The translations under genes and the position numbers were made by a program. Of a stretch of 64,000 nucleotides of DNA, positions 26,099-33,799 are shown piece after piece (positions within the stretch are counted from its first letter, which is position 1; each line of letters begins with the position of its first letter). Origin of the DNA: Streptomyces aurantiogriseus. Its GTDB lineage: Bacteria; Actinomycetota; Actinomycetes; Streptomycetales; Streptomycetaceae. The notes under the pieces are model-generated. The model ran no database searches, was not told where the DNA came from, and worked only from the letters and a program-made list of their open reading frames with translations. The DNA is taken from contig NZ_BMSX01000008.1 in assembly GCF_014649375.1 (NCBI RefSeq), positions 248,001 through 312,000 on the forward strand. The letters are read 5' to 3'.

Positions 26099-26367
26099 TC
26101 AAGCGACGTTGGCCCTGGTAACAACGGCGCGTAGGCGCCGGTCGTTGGCGTACTTGTTCCGCCAGATGATGGAGCGGCGGATCATGCTGCCCTGCTCCTT
26201 GTGGCTGCCGTGGTCGGTGCCGTCGAGGGCGAAGTAGCGCAGGGCGGTGAACTGGGCCTCGATCCGGTTGAGCCAGGAGGAGTGGGGCGGGGTGTAGGCG
26301 ATCTCGACGTTGTCCGCTCCGGCCCACTCAGCGACCCGGCGGCATCGCTTGGTGGTCAGGTGCGGTT
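26099..26367 (-). mobile_element. IS630-family transposase remnant (C-terminal third)
   Basis: The minus frame ending at TGA 26099-26101 reads PHLTTKRCRRVAEWAGADNV, EIAYTPPHSSWLNRIEAQ, FTALRYFALDGTDHGSHKEQ, then GSMIRRSIIWRNKYANDRRL ending RANVA. This is the DDE_3 C-terminus of an IS630-type transposase, including the catalytic Glu in NRIEAQF. The N-terminal HTH and the first two catalytic Asp residues are missing and no terminal repeats were seen, so this is a dead fragment. It ends eight bases past the preceding CDS. Confidence 0.82.
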
Positions 26368-26476
26368 CAATCGGTTGAACAGCGGTGTGTCATCCTGTGA
26401 ACCCCGCCGTGGGTCCAGGGAGCGTCGTGGGCGCGCCGAACTCGGCTTGTGTGCGGCCGGTGGATGTGGCGCAGGG

Positions 26477-26917
26477 TCACAACCAGACGTCGGGCCCGGG
26501 GTCGCCGTCCGCTGCCACGGTCGCGAGCCGGTCCATGTAATGGGCCCAGCCCTCCTTGTGTGCGGCGCACGCCTGCGGGGTGGGCAGGCCGCGATGGACC
26601 AAGCGCAGCAGAGTGCCGCCGTCGACCGGTTCCAGGGTGATCTCCACCGTCGTCGATCCGGCCGGCAAGGGCATCTCACCCTCGGCCCAGCCCCAGGTGA
26701 AGACCAGCCGCTTGGGCGGGTCGATCTCGATGAACCGGCCCTCGGCCACGTTGTCGCGGTTGACGTTCGTCCGGTAGTGGCCTCCGGGCTCGAAGCTGAA
26801 CTCGCCGTCCCTGCCCATCCAGGACAGCCACCTGTCCCGGTCGGTGAAGAAGGAGAACACCGTCTCGGGCCGTGCGGCGATGCGCCGTTCGACCGTCACC
26901 GCGTCTGTCGTGCTCAA
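26477..26917 (-). CDS. SRPBCC (AHSA1-like) protein
   Basis: A 146-residue START-like protein: VERRIAARPETVFSFFTDRD, RWLSWMGRDGEFSFEPGGHY and VFTWGW are typical of the AHSA1/CalC branch, and it ends with GWAHYMDRLATVAADGD. TTG 26917 with GAGGGG upstream gives the usual start MSTTDAVTVERR; GTG six codons in is an alternative. It starts 11 bases after the ArsR stop, so the two are co-transcribed. ArsR-AHSA1 pairs are frequent in actinobacteria; the ligand is not known. Confidence 0.87.
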   Translation of the reverse strand: MSTTDAVTVERRIAARPETVFSFFTDRDRWLSWMGRDGEFSFEPGGHYRTNVNRDNVAEGRFIEIDPPKRLVFTWGWAEGEMPLPAGSTTVEITLEPVDGGTLLRLVHRGLPTPQACAAHKEGWAHYMDRLATVAADGDPGPDVWL

Positions 26918-26927
26918 GGCTCGCCCC

Positions 26928-27299
26928 TCAGGTGTTCTCGGACTGTTCGGCTTCGGCTCGCTCGGCCGCCTCCGCCAGCTCGGCGAGTGCGTCGAGCTTG
27001 GCGGCCCACATGGACTGCAGATACTCGGCAAGTGGTCCCATGGCTTCGCGGTCGGCCCGGTAGAAGCGTTTCCTGCCGTCCTGGCGCAGCGTGACCAGGC
27101 CGGAGTCCCTGAGCACCTTGAGGTGCTGGGAGACCGCCCCGAAGGTGACGTCGAATCGCTCCGCGATGTCGCCCGCGGACAGCTCTGTGTCCCAGACCAG
27201 GCGAAGGATCTCGCGCCGCCTGGGCTCGGCGACCGCCCGTACCGCATCCATGAACATCATTTTAGCCGCCACTTGAATTTGCTGCCGAAGCCGTGTCAT
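26928..27299 (-). CDS. ArsR family transcriptional regulator
   Basis: A winged-helix repressor of about 110-124 residues. The HTH reads PRRREILRLVWDTELSAGDI, AERFDVTFGAVSQHLKVLRD, and the wing ends LVTLRQDGRKRFYRA. There is no metal-binding cysteine cluster, so it is likely a non-metal ArsR of the kind paired with AHSA1 proteins. The start could be ATG 27299 (inside the operator) or one of the ATGs at 27257/27251, the latter giving MFMDAVRAVAEPRRREIL. The palindrome ATTTTAG-N6-CTAAAAT at 27298-27317 should be its operator, controlling also the divergent gene at 27434. Confidence 0.87.
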   Translation of the reverse strand: MTRLRQQIQVAAKMMFMDAVRAVAEPRRREILRLVWDTELSAGDIAERFDVTFGAVSQHLKVLRDSGLVTLRQDGRKRFYRADREAMGPLAEYLQSMWAAKLDALAELAEAAERAEAEQSENT

Positions 27300-27317
27300 T
27301 TTAGTCATGGCTAAAAT
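27298..27317. promoter_or_regulatory. Putative ArsR operator
   Basis: ATTTTAG-TCATGG-CTAAAAT, perfect 7-bp arms, an AT-rich island in high-GC DNA located between the divergent ArsR-SRPBCC pair and the 27434 gene. A half-site (CATTTTAGCC) lies at 27258-27267. Confidence 0.7.
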
Positions 27318-27433
27318 AACTGTCGGGGCCGAAGGGAGCGCGCGTCATGCGGGACATCGCGATGCAGCTGCTCGCCCGAGACGGGCAAGCCGTTTCCTTC
27401 TTCACTCCGAAGACCCATCTCAGGGAGAGACTC

Positions 27434-28006
27434 ATGAACACCGAGCACAACGCACTGCACCCCGCCATCCGGGAATGCGCCGCCGCGGTCGTCGCCACGG
27501 CCTCCGCCGTCCGCGGCGACCAGCTGGGCGACCGCACTCCGTGCGAGAAGTTCACCGTCGCCGACCTCCTCGACCACCTGGGCGGAACCCTGGCCTCGTC
27601 CGCACGTGCCGCCCGCAAGGAACCACAGGCCGGAGAGGGTGAAGCCCTGTCGATGTCGCCCGCTGCCGTCGCCGAGGCCGCCGAGCTGGCCGCGGCGGCC
27701 TGGGCCCACCCCGCGGCCTACGAGGGCACCACCGAGTTCGGTCCGGGAGAGATGCCGGCCGCCTTCGCGGCGACGATCACCCTGGAGGAACTCGCCCTGC
27801 ACGGCTGGGACCTGGCCCGCGCCACCGGCCAGACCTTCCCCCTCAGTGAGGAGACCGCCGAGGTCGCCCTTGGCGTGGTCGAGCGGATCGCCGACCAGGC
27901 CCGGGCCAACGGAAGCTTCGGCCCGCCCGTACCCGTCGCCTCCGCCGCGCCCGCCTTCCACCGCGCGCTCGGCACCAGCGGCAGGAACCCTGAGTGGAGC
28001 GACTGA
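27434..28006 (+). CDS. TIGR03086-like metal-binding protein (DinB/MDMPI superfamily)
   Basis: A 190-residue four-helix-bundle protein: LGDRTPCEKFTVADLLDHLG carries the first metal His, and EELALHGWDLARATGQTF the second with the HGWDLA signature of the TIGR03086 group. ATG 27434 is preceded by AGGGAGA; an upstream ATG at 27347 exists but adds a non-conserved leader. It is divergent from the ArsR-SRPBCC pair and shares the operator region, so it is likely regulated by that ArsR. Catalytic role unknown; probably a thiol-dependent or metal-dependent transfer. Confidence 0.82.
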   Translation: MNTEHNALHPAIRECAAAVVATASAVRGDQLGDRTPCEKFTVADLLDHLGGTLASSARAARKEPQAGEGEALSMSPAAVAEAAELAAAAWAHPAAYEGTTEFGPGEMPAAFAATITLEELALHGWDLARATGQTFPLSEETAEVALGVVERIADQARANGSFGPPVPVASAAPAFHRALGTSGRNPEWSD

Positions 28007-28128
28007 CCACCCGCAGGACGGCATCCGGCAAGCAGGACCGGAGGGCAAGCAGGACCGGTGAGGCCGCGGGGGCCGGGTTGGGGCCATCATGAGGCAGTGG
28101 TTCGCAGCGGCTGTGCCTGGAGGCGACG

Positions 28129-28684
28129 ATGGACCGGGAAGTCGTTCACGCAGAGTTGCAGCAGGCCGGTACGACGTTCCACCGGCTCTTGGACTCGGCT
28201 ACCGGTGACGACTTGCGCCGTCGGAGCAACGGCACCCGTTGGACCAACGAGGAGTTGCCCTACCACATGCTGTTCGGCTACATCGTCGCGCTGGCGCTGA
28301 TTCCGCTGGCGCTGATTCCGCTGGTGCGTCTGTTCGGTCGTCTTCCGCCGGGCGCGAGCCGCGCTTGGGCGCGTTTGCTCAATGCCTGGACGCGCCCGTT
28401 CAACGTGATCAACTACGTGGGGACCGTGGGAGGTGCCCGGGTGTACAACCACCGTCGCATGGGTGCGAAGTTCGATCGCACCCTTGCGGCCCTACCTGTC
28501 CCGTCGCCTGGATGCGGAGCCGGACGTGGAGTTGGCGCGGACGATGTACTTTCCGGTGCGGTGGGATCCGTTCTTCAAGGACGCGATGACCCTCGAAGAT
28601 GTCTACCGGTACCCCACCCGGCACTTCGACTTCCACCGCGCCCAACTCACCCTGGGTACCCCGTCCTCATGGCCAGAGGCCTGA
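28129..28684 (+). pseudogene. Frameshifted DinB-like protein
   Basis: The first frame reads MDREVVHAELQQAGTTFHRL, DDLRRRSNGTRWTNEELPYH, MLFGYIVALA and on to RVYNHRRMGAKFDRTLAAL. Near 28490 the coherent sequence moves to the +1 frame: RPYLSRRLDAEPDVELARTM, YFPVRWDPFFKDAMTLEDVY, RYPTRHFDFHRAQLTL, ending TGA 28682-28684. Both parts belong to one DinB-like protein with the conserved H-F-xFHR-QL end, so one base has been gained or lost. A 15-bp tandem duplication (GCGCTGATTCCGCTG twice, about 28296-28325) adds ALIPL. The 3' end overlaps the convergent protease gene by 18 bases. Confidence 0.72.
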
Positions 28685-30871
28685 GAAGTCGATGTCCCGG
28701 GCCCATTCCGGGTGATCAATCAGCGGATTGCGGTTGCCCTGGATCTCCGCGATGGCGGCATTCCGGTGCAACTCGTACTCGCTCACCGGCTCGCTTTCGT
28801 GCCACGTCAGGAGGCTGGGCAAACGGTTCCTGGGGAACTCGCCCGGGGAGTCGCCGACCAGCCCCGGGTAACGCAGCAGGAAGTACAGGGTTGCCCGGGC
28901 GACTGCTCCCTTTCCTTCCTCGGGCTCGAATCCCACTTCCTCGCGCATTCCGCAGTCGTCCCGGACCGCTTCCTCGAAGCCGGGGAAGTCGAAGTAGGGG
29001 AAGTTGCTGCGGAAGCTGTTGCATCCCACCTCGCACGCGAAGAGGTGATGCAGGTCGCCCCGCATGGGCTCCTGCTTGGTGAACCACGACTGCGGCACGA
29101 CGTGTTCGCAGTTGAAGGCCATCGACGCCTCCAGAGCGTCGAATTCGGCCTCGAACTCGGCAGGACCCGCCGCACTCTCGTGGAGGAGGAACTCCTGCAT
29201 GCGTGCCAGCCGGGCTTCTTCCACGGCGGCGTCGGCGCGTATGAACTCCTCCGCGGAGAAGGCCCTGCCGGAGTAGATGCTGCGCAGCTTGCCGTCCTGG
29301 TGCAGGTCGACCCACGGGTAGACCAGCCGCATCGGTTTGTACCTGGGCCGGGGTGAATGGGTCTCCTCCAGCAACTCGGTGAGGGCCTGGCGCAGCGCCC
29401 TGCCATCGGTGGTGCTGATGCCCGCGTAGTAGGCAGCGCGTGCGTCATGGTCGCGGGTCCGGTCGTAGTAGGGCCGTTCCCGCCCGAGACGGAAGTTGAC
29501 CAGGGCCGCGTTCAGGTCCCTCTCGACCGCGGATCGACCGTCCGACCGTCCGAACCGGGGAAACGTCGGAGCGGTCGTGAGCGTGGGCGTCGCTGTGAAG
29601 GTGGGCTGCGCCGTGGTCACGGTTCCGACGGGGGACGCGGGAGCGTCGATACCGAGGCTGATCCGCAGCGGGACGGTGAGGTGCGCGGTCCCGCCCGTCA
29701 CGTACGCCGTGGATCCGTCGGGACCGGCACCGTGCGCGGCCCCGTCGGGCCAGGACGCGGACGCCGCGGACGGCGAGCCCTCGACCGGCGGGGAGAGGGC
29801 GGCCGAGGCGGTGAAGACCTCGTCCCTCAGCCGCGCGGCCCCGCCGGTCAGTGTGATCTCGTGCAGCGCCTGCAGCACACGGCTGATGCGCACGCCTTCG
29901 TTGGCCTTCCAAGCCAGCCGGTGCTCGCCCATCTCCGGCGTCCAGACCGTTCCGTCCACGCTCAGCGGCCGACCCTCGGCGTCGGTCTTCGGGACGGCCG
30001 AGTGGTGGAGTGCGACGACCTCCCACTGGTCGTTGAAGACCGGTGAACCCGACGACCCCTGAAGGGTGTCGGACTCGTAGTGCAGGAACCGGTCCAGCAC
30101 GTCGATGACCTGGTTCTCACGCAGCGCGAGCTGCTTGGGCTCGCCCCGGGGGTGCTGGATGATGTTGACGAACTCCCCGATGATGACCTTTCCTTGCGCT
30201 CCGCTGAGAGGCAGCCGGCCGAAGGCCGAGAGAGGGTCGCCCTGCGCGCTGTGTTCGGCGACCGCGACCAGGCTGAAGTCCAGCTCGCGGTCGGTGACGA
30301 AGAATCTTCGCGGCTCCAGCTGGAAGACCGCCGGTACGAGCGGACGCCCGTCGATCCCTGTCTGGAACGCGAACGCGACGACACTGCGGTCCGCTTCTTC
30401 CCTGCTGCGCAGTACATGGTTGTTGGTGAGCAGAAGGGACGGGGAGACCATGAAGCCGGTGCCGTGACCGCCGCCGGGTCCGCTGGTGGTGATCCGGCCG
30501 ACGGCGCGGGCGGCCAGGGTGCCTTCCTCCAGGAACGCGACCGGAGTGAGATTGTTGCGCTCGATGAGGCGTTCCAGCCCCAGCACGTCGCTGCCGAAGC
30601 TGTCCGGCGGCAGCTGAAGGGTGCTTCCCGCCGTCGTGACCGGTTCCGACGGTGTCTTCTCGATCGCCATGGCCAACGACCAGTCGGCGCCGAGCCGTGC
30701 CAGCCGCTTCTCGACTCGCTGCGGTTCGTCGGCGTACAGCACACCGCGCGTGTCCAGTACGGTTCGATTCCTCTCCCGCTGCTCGGTACGGTTCGCGTAG
30801 CGTTCTGTGGCCATCGCCAGCTGTGACAGGTAGTCCGATTCCGTCTTCGACAGGCGTTCCGCCGTCGTCAT
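28667..30871 (-). CDS. Trypsin-like serine protease fused to an endonuclease I domain
   Basis: A 734-residue protein with two enzymatic halves. Residues about 110-320 are a chymotrypsin-fold protease: His152 in LLLTNNHVLRS, Asp198 in DRELDFSLVAV, and Ser274 in QGSSGSPVFN. After a Pro/Thr-rich linker (about 370-430), residues 440-734 match bacterial endonuclease I (NucM/EndoI): YYAGISTTDGRALRQAL, KLRSIYSGRAF, the metal site FNCEHVVPQSWFTK with His590, GDLHHLFACEVGCNSFRSN. No signal peptide is present. ATG 30871 has AAGGAG. It is the last gene of the five-gene run from 38855. I infer that proteolysis and DNA or RNA cleavage act together, possibly with the protease activating the nuclease or a partner. 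Confidence 0.85.
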   Translation of the reverse strand: MTTAERLSKTESDYLSQLAMATERYANRTEQRERNRTVLDTRGVLYADEPQRVEKRLARLGADWSLAMAIEKTPSEPVTTAGSTLQLPPDSFGSDVLGLERLIERNNLTPVAFLEEGTLAARAVGRITTSGPGGGHGTGFMVSPSLLLTNNHVLRSREEADRSVVAFAFQTGIDGRPLVPAVFQLEPRRFFVTDRELDFSLVAVAEHSAQGDPLSAFGRLPLSGAQGKVIIGEFVNIIQHPRGEPKQLALRENQVIDVLDRFLHYESDTLQGSSGSPVFNDQWEVVALHHSAVPKTDAEGRPLSVDGTVWTPEMGEHRLAWKANEGVRISRVLQALHEITLTGGAARLRDEVFTASAALSPPVEGSPSAASASWPDGAAHGAGPDGSTAYVTGGTAHLTVPLRISLGIDAPASPVGTVTTAQPTFTATPTLTTAPTFPRFGRSDGRSAVERDLNAALVNFRLGRERPYYDRTRDHDARAAYYAGISTTDGRALRQALTELLEETHSPRPRYKPMRLVYPWVDLHQDGKLRSIYSGRAFSAEEFIRADAAVEEARLARMQEFLLHESAAGPAEFEAEFDALEASMAFNCEHVVPQSWFTKQEPMRGDLHHLFACEVGCNSFRSNFPYFDFPGFEEAVRDDCGMREEVGFEPEEGKGAVARATLYFLLRYPGLVGDSPGEFPRNRLPSLLTWHESEPVSEYELHRNAAIAEIQGNRNPLIDHPEWARDIDFSGLWP

Positions 30872-30941
30872 GGGTCCGCTCCTTGCCTGCTTGAAATGTG
30901 CCGGTGGTTGTCGTTGGATCACGGCACCCGCGTGGGGCGCG

Positions 30942-32090
30942 CTACGACGACAGCCTGGTGCTGCGGGATGCCTGATCGGGATGGGTCCCGAGGTAGCCGT
31001 GTGAGGAGAGCGCGCCGGGTGAGAAGGCGCCCGGTGTGAATTCGTCGCGTGCCGGGGGCTTTGCGCAGGCGGTCTGCGGCTGGGCGGTGCTCCGGCCCAG
31101 GCGGCAGGCGACGGCCGTGAGTTTGATGGTGACGAAGTCGGCGATCTGGGCGCCGAACTCGATGGGCCTGCCGTTGATGGTGATGTCGCCCACGGTGAAG
31201 TTGCGGTCGGCGGGAACTTCGTAGACGGCACGCACGGGGTGGTCGGCGTCGCCGCGATGGAAGATCCAGAAGCTCTTCGGGTCGGAGCCGTCGGGCGCCC
31301 GCCATCCGTCCGTGGCCAGGTCGTCGAAGTAGAGGCCCACGGGGTCGGACAGCGCGATGTCGGCCTTCTGCCGGGCGATCCCATTGACCACTTCACCGAT
31401 GTGCGGGTCGCTGTTGCGCTCGGCCACTCCGTATTTGCCGCAGGCGATGAGCTCTTGTGCACCGGTGAGTTCCCTGCCGCCGATGACCCGCCGGATCGTG
31501 GCGGCGGCGGCGAGTTCGATTTCAGCCCCGAGGGTGTTGGCCTGCTGGATGAGGTGCATCGCTCCTTGTGTCGTGGAGTCGTTCCACTTGTTGCGCCGCA
31601 GATACCGGCCGTCCGGGCCGAAGAGGTCGCTGCGCTGCACGGTCGGGCTGATGTGGGTGCGATAGAGCTCCAGCGCCTTGTCAGGGCTGGTCTGCGCCAG
31701 TACGTCCCAGTACTCGGGCCCCTCGCAGGTGAACGTGACGCGGGTGATCTTTCCCGAGTCGTTCCGGGTCACGCTCCATTCGCAGTACTCGTCCTGCACG
31801 TCGCGGCTGGCGTCGGCGCGTTGCCAGCGTTGTCTGTCCGAGACCGCGGACCTGAGACGGTTGGGGAACGCGGTCCAGGTGACTGCCGCCTCGACCGCGT
31901 CCGGGGCGGTCTCCGTCTTGGTGAGGTTGTAGAACTGCGGCCGCGGGCTGTCGTGCAGTACCTGGCTGGGGTCCGGGCCGTCGATCGCCTGGTCGACGCT
32001 GTCGCCGATGAAGACGTTCCACGCCTTCAGCCCGACGTCGCCCATGTCGGTGAGGCGGCCCGGAGGCCCGTACGCGGTGATGGTGGTCAT
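30942..32090 (-). CDS. Conserved protein of unknown function in the protease/nuclease run
   Basis: A 382-residue protein I do not recognise. It begins MTTITAYGPPGRLTDMGDVG, is soluble, and has notable segments EYCEWSVTRNDSGKITRVTF, TCEGPEYWDVLAQTSPDKAL, a LRRNKWNDSTTQGAMHLIQQ stretch and, near the C-terminus, DRNFTVGDITINGRPIEFGA. The many conserved-looking aromatic, Cys and charged residues suggest an enzyme or binding protein rather than a linker. There is no signal peptide or membrane helix. ATG 32090 overlaps the stop of the preceding gene by 4 bases, implying coupled synthesis with that second unknown protein. Confidence 0.78.
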   Translation of the reverse strand: MTTITAYGPPGRLTDMGDVGLKAWNVFIGDSVDQAIDGPDPSQVLHDSPRPQFYNLTKTETAPDAVEAAVTWTAFPNRLRSAVSDRQRWQRADASRDVQDEYCEWSVTRNDSGKITRVTFTCEGPEYWDVLAQTSPDKALELYRTHISPTVQRSDLFGPDGRYLRRNKWNDSTTQGAMHLIQQANTLGAEIELAAAATIRRVIGGRELTGAQELIACGKYGVAERNSDPHIGEVVNGIARQKADIALSDPVGLYFDDLATDGWRAPDGSDPKSFWIFHRGDADHPVRAVYEVPADRNFTVGDITINGRPIEFGAQIADFVTIKLTAVACRLGRSTAQPQTACAKPPARDEFTPGAFSPGALSSHGYLGTHPDQASRSTRLSS

Positions 32091-33682
32091 GGGGATCCTC
32101 CGTCGGTCTGGGCGGTGACGGTGCCGTCCTCGTTCATCCGCAGCGGTGGCGCATCGGCCGGGATGTCGGTGGTGGGCAGGGTGAGTTCGAATTCGTTGAG
32201 TTTCATCGCCTGGAACGCGCGGCGACGCGACTCCGCCAGCCGGGTGCAGTCGCGGAAACCCGACGTCGTGCGGATCCGTGCCGCGGCCTTCTCCAGGTAG
32301 GCATCCACGCGCTCCGCGAAGACGCTGCGCCATCGGGCCTCGGGCAGCGACCAGTTGCGGGCGAACTCGCCTTCCGGGCTGTCGGCGGGCAGCGTGGCCG
32401 CGGCGGCGACGATGGCCGCGGCGATGTCTGTGCACCAGGCGGAGGCGGGGACGGGTTCCGTGGGCACATACGTCATCAGGTGGCTGCGGGCCGGGCTGAA
32501 GACCGGATTGGTGAAGTCCACCATCAGGGCGCACGCCGCGAACCTGGCCGGGACGAGGCCCTGCGCGACCAGTTGCCGCACCACATCGTTGTCCTCGTGC
32601 GCGGCCTCCGGGATGACGAAGGCGAAAAACGTGTCGCCCTGCCGCGAGAAGTCGCTCGCTCGCTCCTGGAGCCGGAAGCCGAACGCGGCGAGACTGTCCG
32701 CGTAGAGGGACGCGGGCGCGGCCGGCACGGTCTCGGCGCTCACCGGCAGCCCGAGATCGTTGATCAGGGCGTCGGCGTTCAGCCAGAAGCCGAGGGGGAG
32801 CACGAGATCTCCGCTGTCGGGTCCGACGGTCGTGCTCTGGGTGCTCGTACTGGCGAGGTTGACGGTGGTGGTGGTGAACAACTGCCGCAGCAGATGGTCC
32901 GGGTGCCGCACCATGCCGTCATCGACGACCGCGGCGAGGCGCGCGGTCGTCCAGCGGGAGACGAGCCCCTTGACCGTCAGTTCCAGGCGCTCGGCACCGA
33001 TGACCCGTTGGTACAGCGGGTTGTCACGCAGCGGGTCGTCCGGGGGGAGTTGGATCGTCGCCGCCATGGACTGCCAGTTGCTCCACGGCTGTCTCAACTC
33101 CTTCATGACGACGCTGCCGTTGACATGACTGTCGAAGCAGCCCTTTCCACGGGACTCGGGCGCCAGGGCCGACCAGGAGTTGCCCGTCCAGACCCATGTC
33201 GGAGAGATCCGCATGTAGTAGTTGAAGACCTGAGCAGCCGGGTCCCATGCGGCGACTTGGAGAAAGGCCGAGTCGGGATCACTGCTGACCAGCAGGTCCG
33301 GGTCCGCGCCCGGTGCGGCGCGGGTGACCGCGAAACGGAGGTCGCGCCGCAGCCCCGGGGCCTCGTCCGGGGTGATCTGCCCGGCCTCGCTGATCATGTA
33401 CACGCACTGCACCGGAAGAGCGTCGGCGCGCGTGAGCCCGTCGAGGACGTCCTCCAGCGTCATGGGCCACTGCCCCTGCTGGAAGAAGACCGCGGCCATC
33501 GGATCCTTCAGCCCCGCCAGGTCGTCCGCGCTCATCGGCACGGGGCCCTGATCCACACCGCTCACTCCGCGGTGCAGCGTCCCCCGCTCCAGCCTGCCGT
33601 GCTCATCCGCCGCGGCGGCCGTGGCGGCCGTCGGCCAGGCCGTCGCCCTCCGACGTTCAGGGGTGCGGTCCCACAAGCACAT
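32087..33682 (-). CDS. Large protein of unknown function in the protease/nuclease run
   Basis: A 531-residue soluble protein without recognisable domains. The segment QVFNYYMRISPTWVWTGNSW, ALAPESRGKGCFDSHVNGSV, VMKELRQPWSNWQSMAATIQ looks like a structured domain near residues 150-215, and a second region PLGFWLNADALINDLGLPV begins near 320. ATG 33682 has GGAAG four bases upstream; a later ATG at 33535 (MSADDLAGL) is possible. It is separated by about 118 bases from the metallopeptidase gene upstream and coupled to the next gene by a 4-base overlap. Confidence 0.78.
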   Translation of the reverse strand: MCLWDRTPERRRATAWPTAATAAAADEHGRLERGTLHRGVSGVDQGPVPMSADDLAGLKDPMAAVFFQQGQWPMTLEDVLDGLTRADALPVQCVYMISEAGQITPDEAPGLRRDLRFAVTRAAPGADPDLLVSSDPDSAFLQVAAWDPAAQVFNYYMRISPTWVWTGNSWSALAPESRGKGCFDSHVNGSVVMKELRQPWSNWQSMAATIQLPPDDPLRDNPLYQRVIGAERLELTVKGLVSRWTTARLAAVVDDGMVRHPDHLLRQLFTTTTVNLASTSTQSTTVGPDSGDLVLPLGFWLNADALINDLGLPVSAETVPAAPASLYADSLAAFGFRLQERASDFSRQGDTFFAFVIPEAAHEDNDVVRQLVAQGLVPARFAACALMVDFTNPVFSPARSHLMTYVPTEPVPASAWCTDIAAAIVAAAATLPADSPEGEFARNWSLPEARWRSVFAERVDAYLEKAAARIRTTSGFRDCTRLAESRRRAFQAMKLNEFELTLPTTDIPADAPPLRMNEDGTVTAQTDGGSP

Positions 33683-33799
33683 GGTTCTTCCGCCTTCCGT
33701 CGCTCTGCTACGGGAAAGGGCTGAGGACGTGGGAAAGCGCGGCGCCGGCGTCGATCCCGGCAGCGGCCCGACGTCGTCGACGGCTCGAACCGGCGGCTG

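Noticed and set aside
28296..28325. Phase-variable repeat in the DinB-like gene
   Set aside because: The 15-bp duplication keeps the frame and encodes ALIPL twice; it does not cause the frameshift, which lies 160 bp downstream.
28480..28510. Programmed frameshift in the DinB-like gene
   Set aside because: No slippery heptamer or downstream structure is evident; simple indel or sequencing error is more likely.
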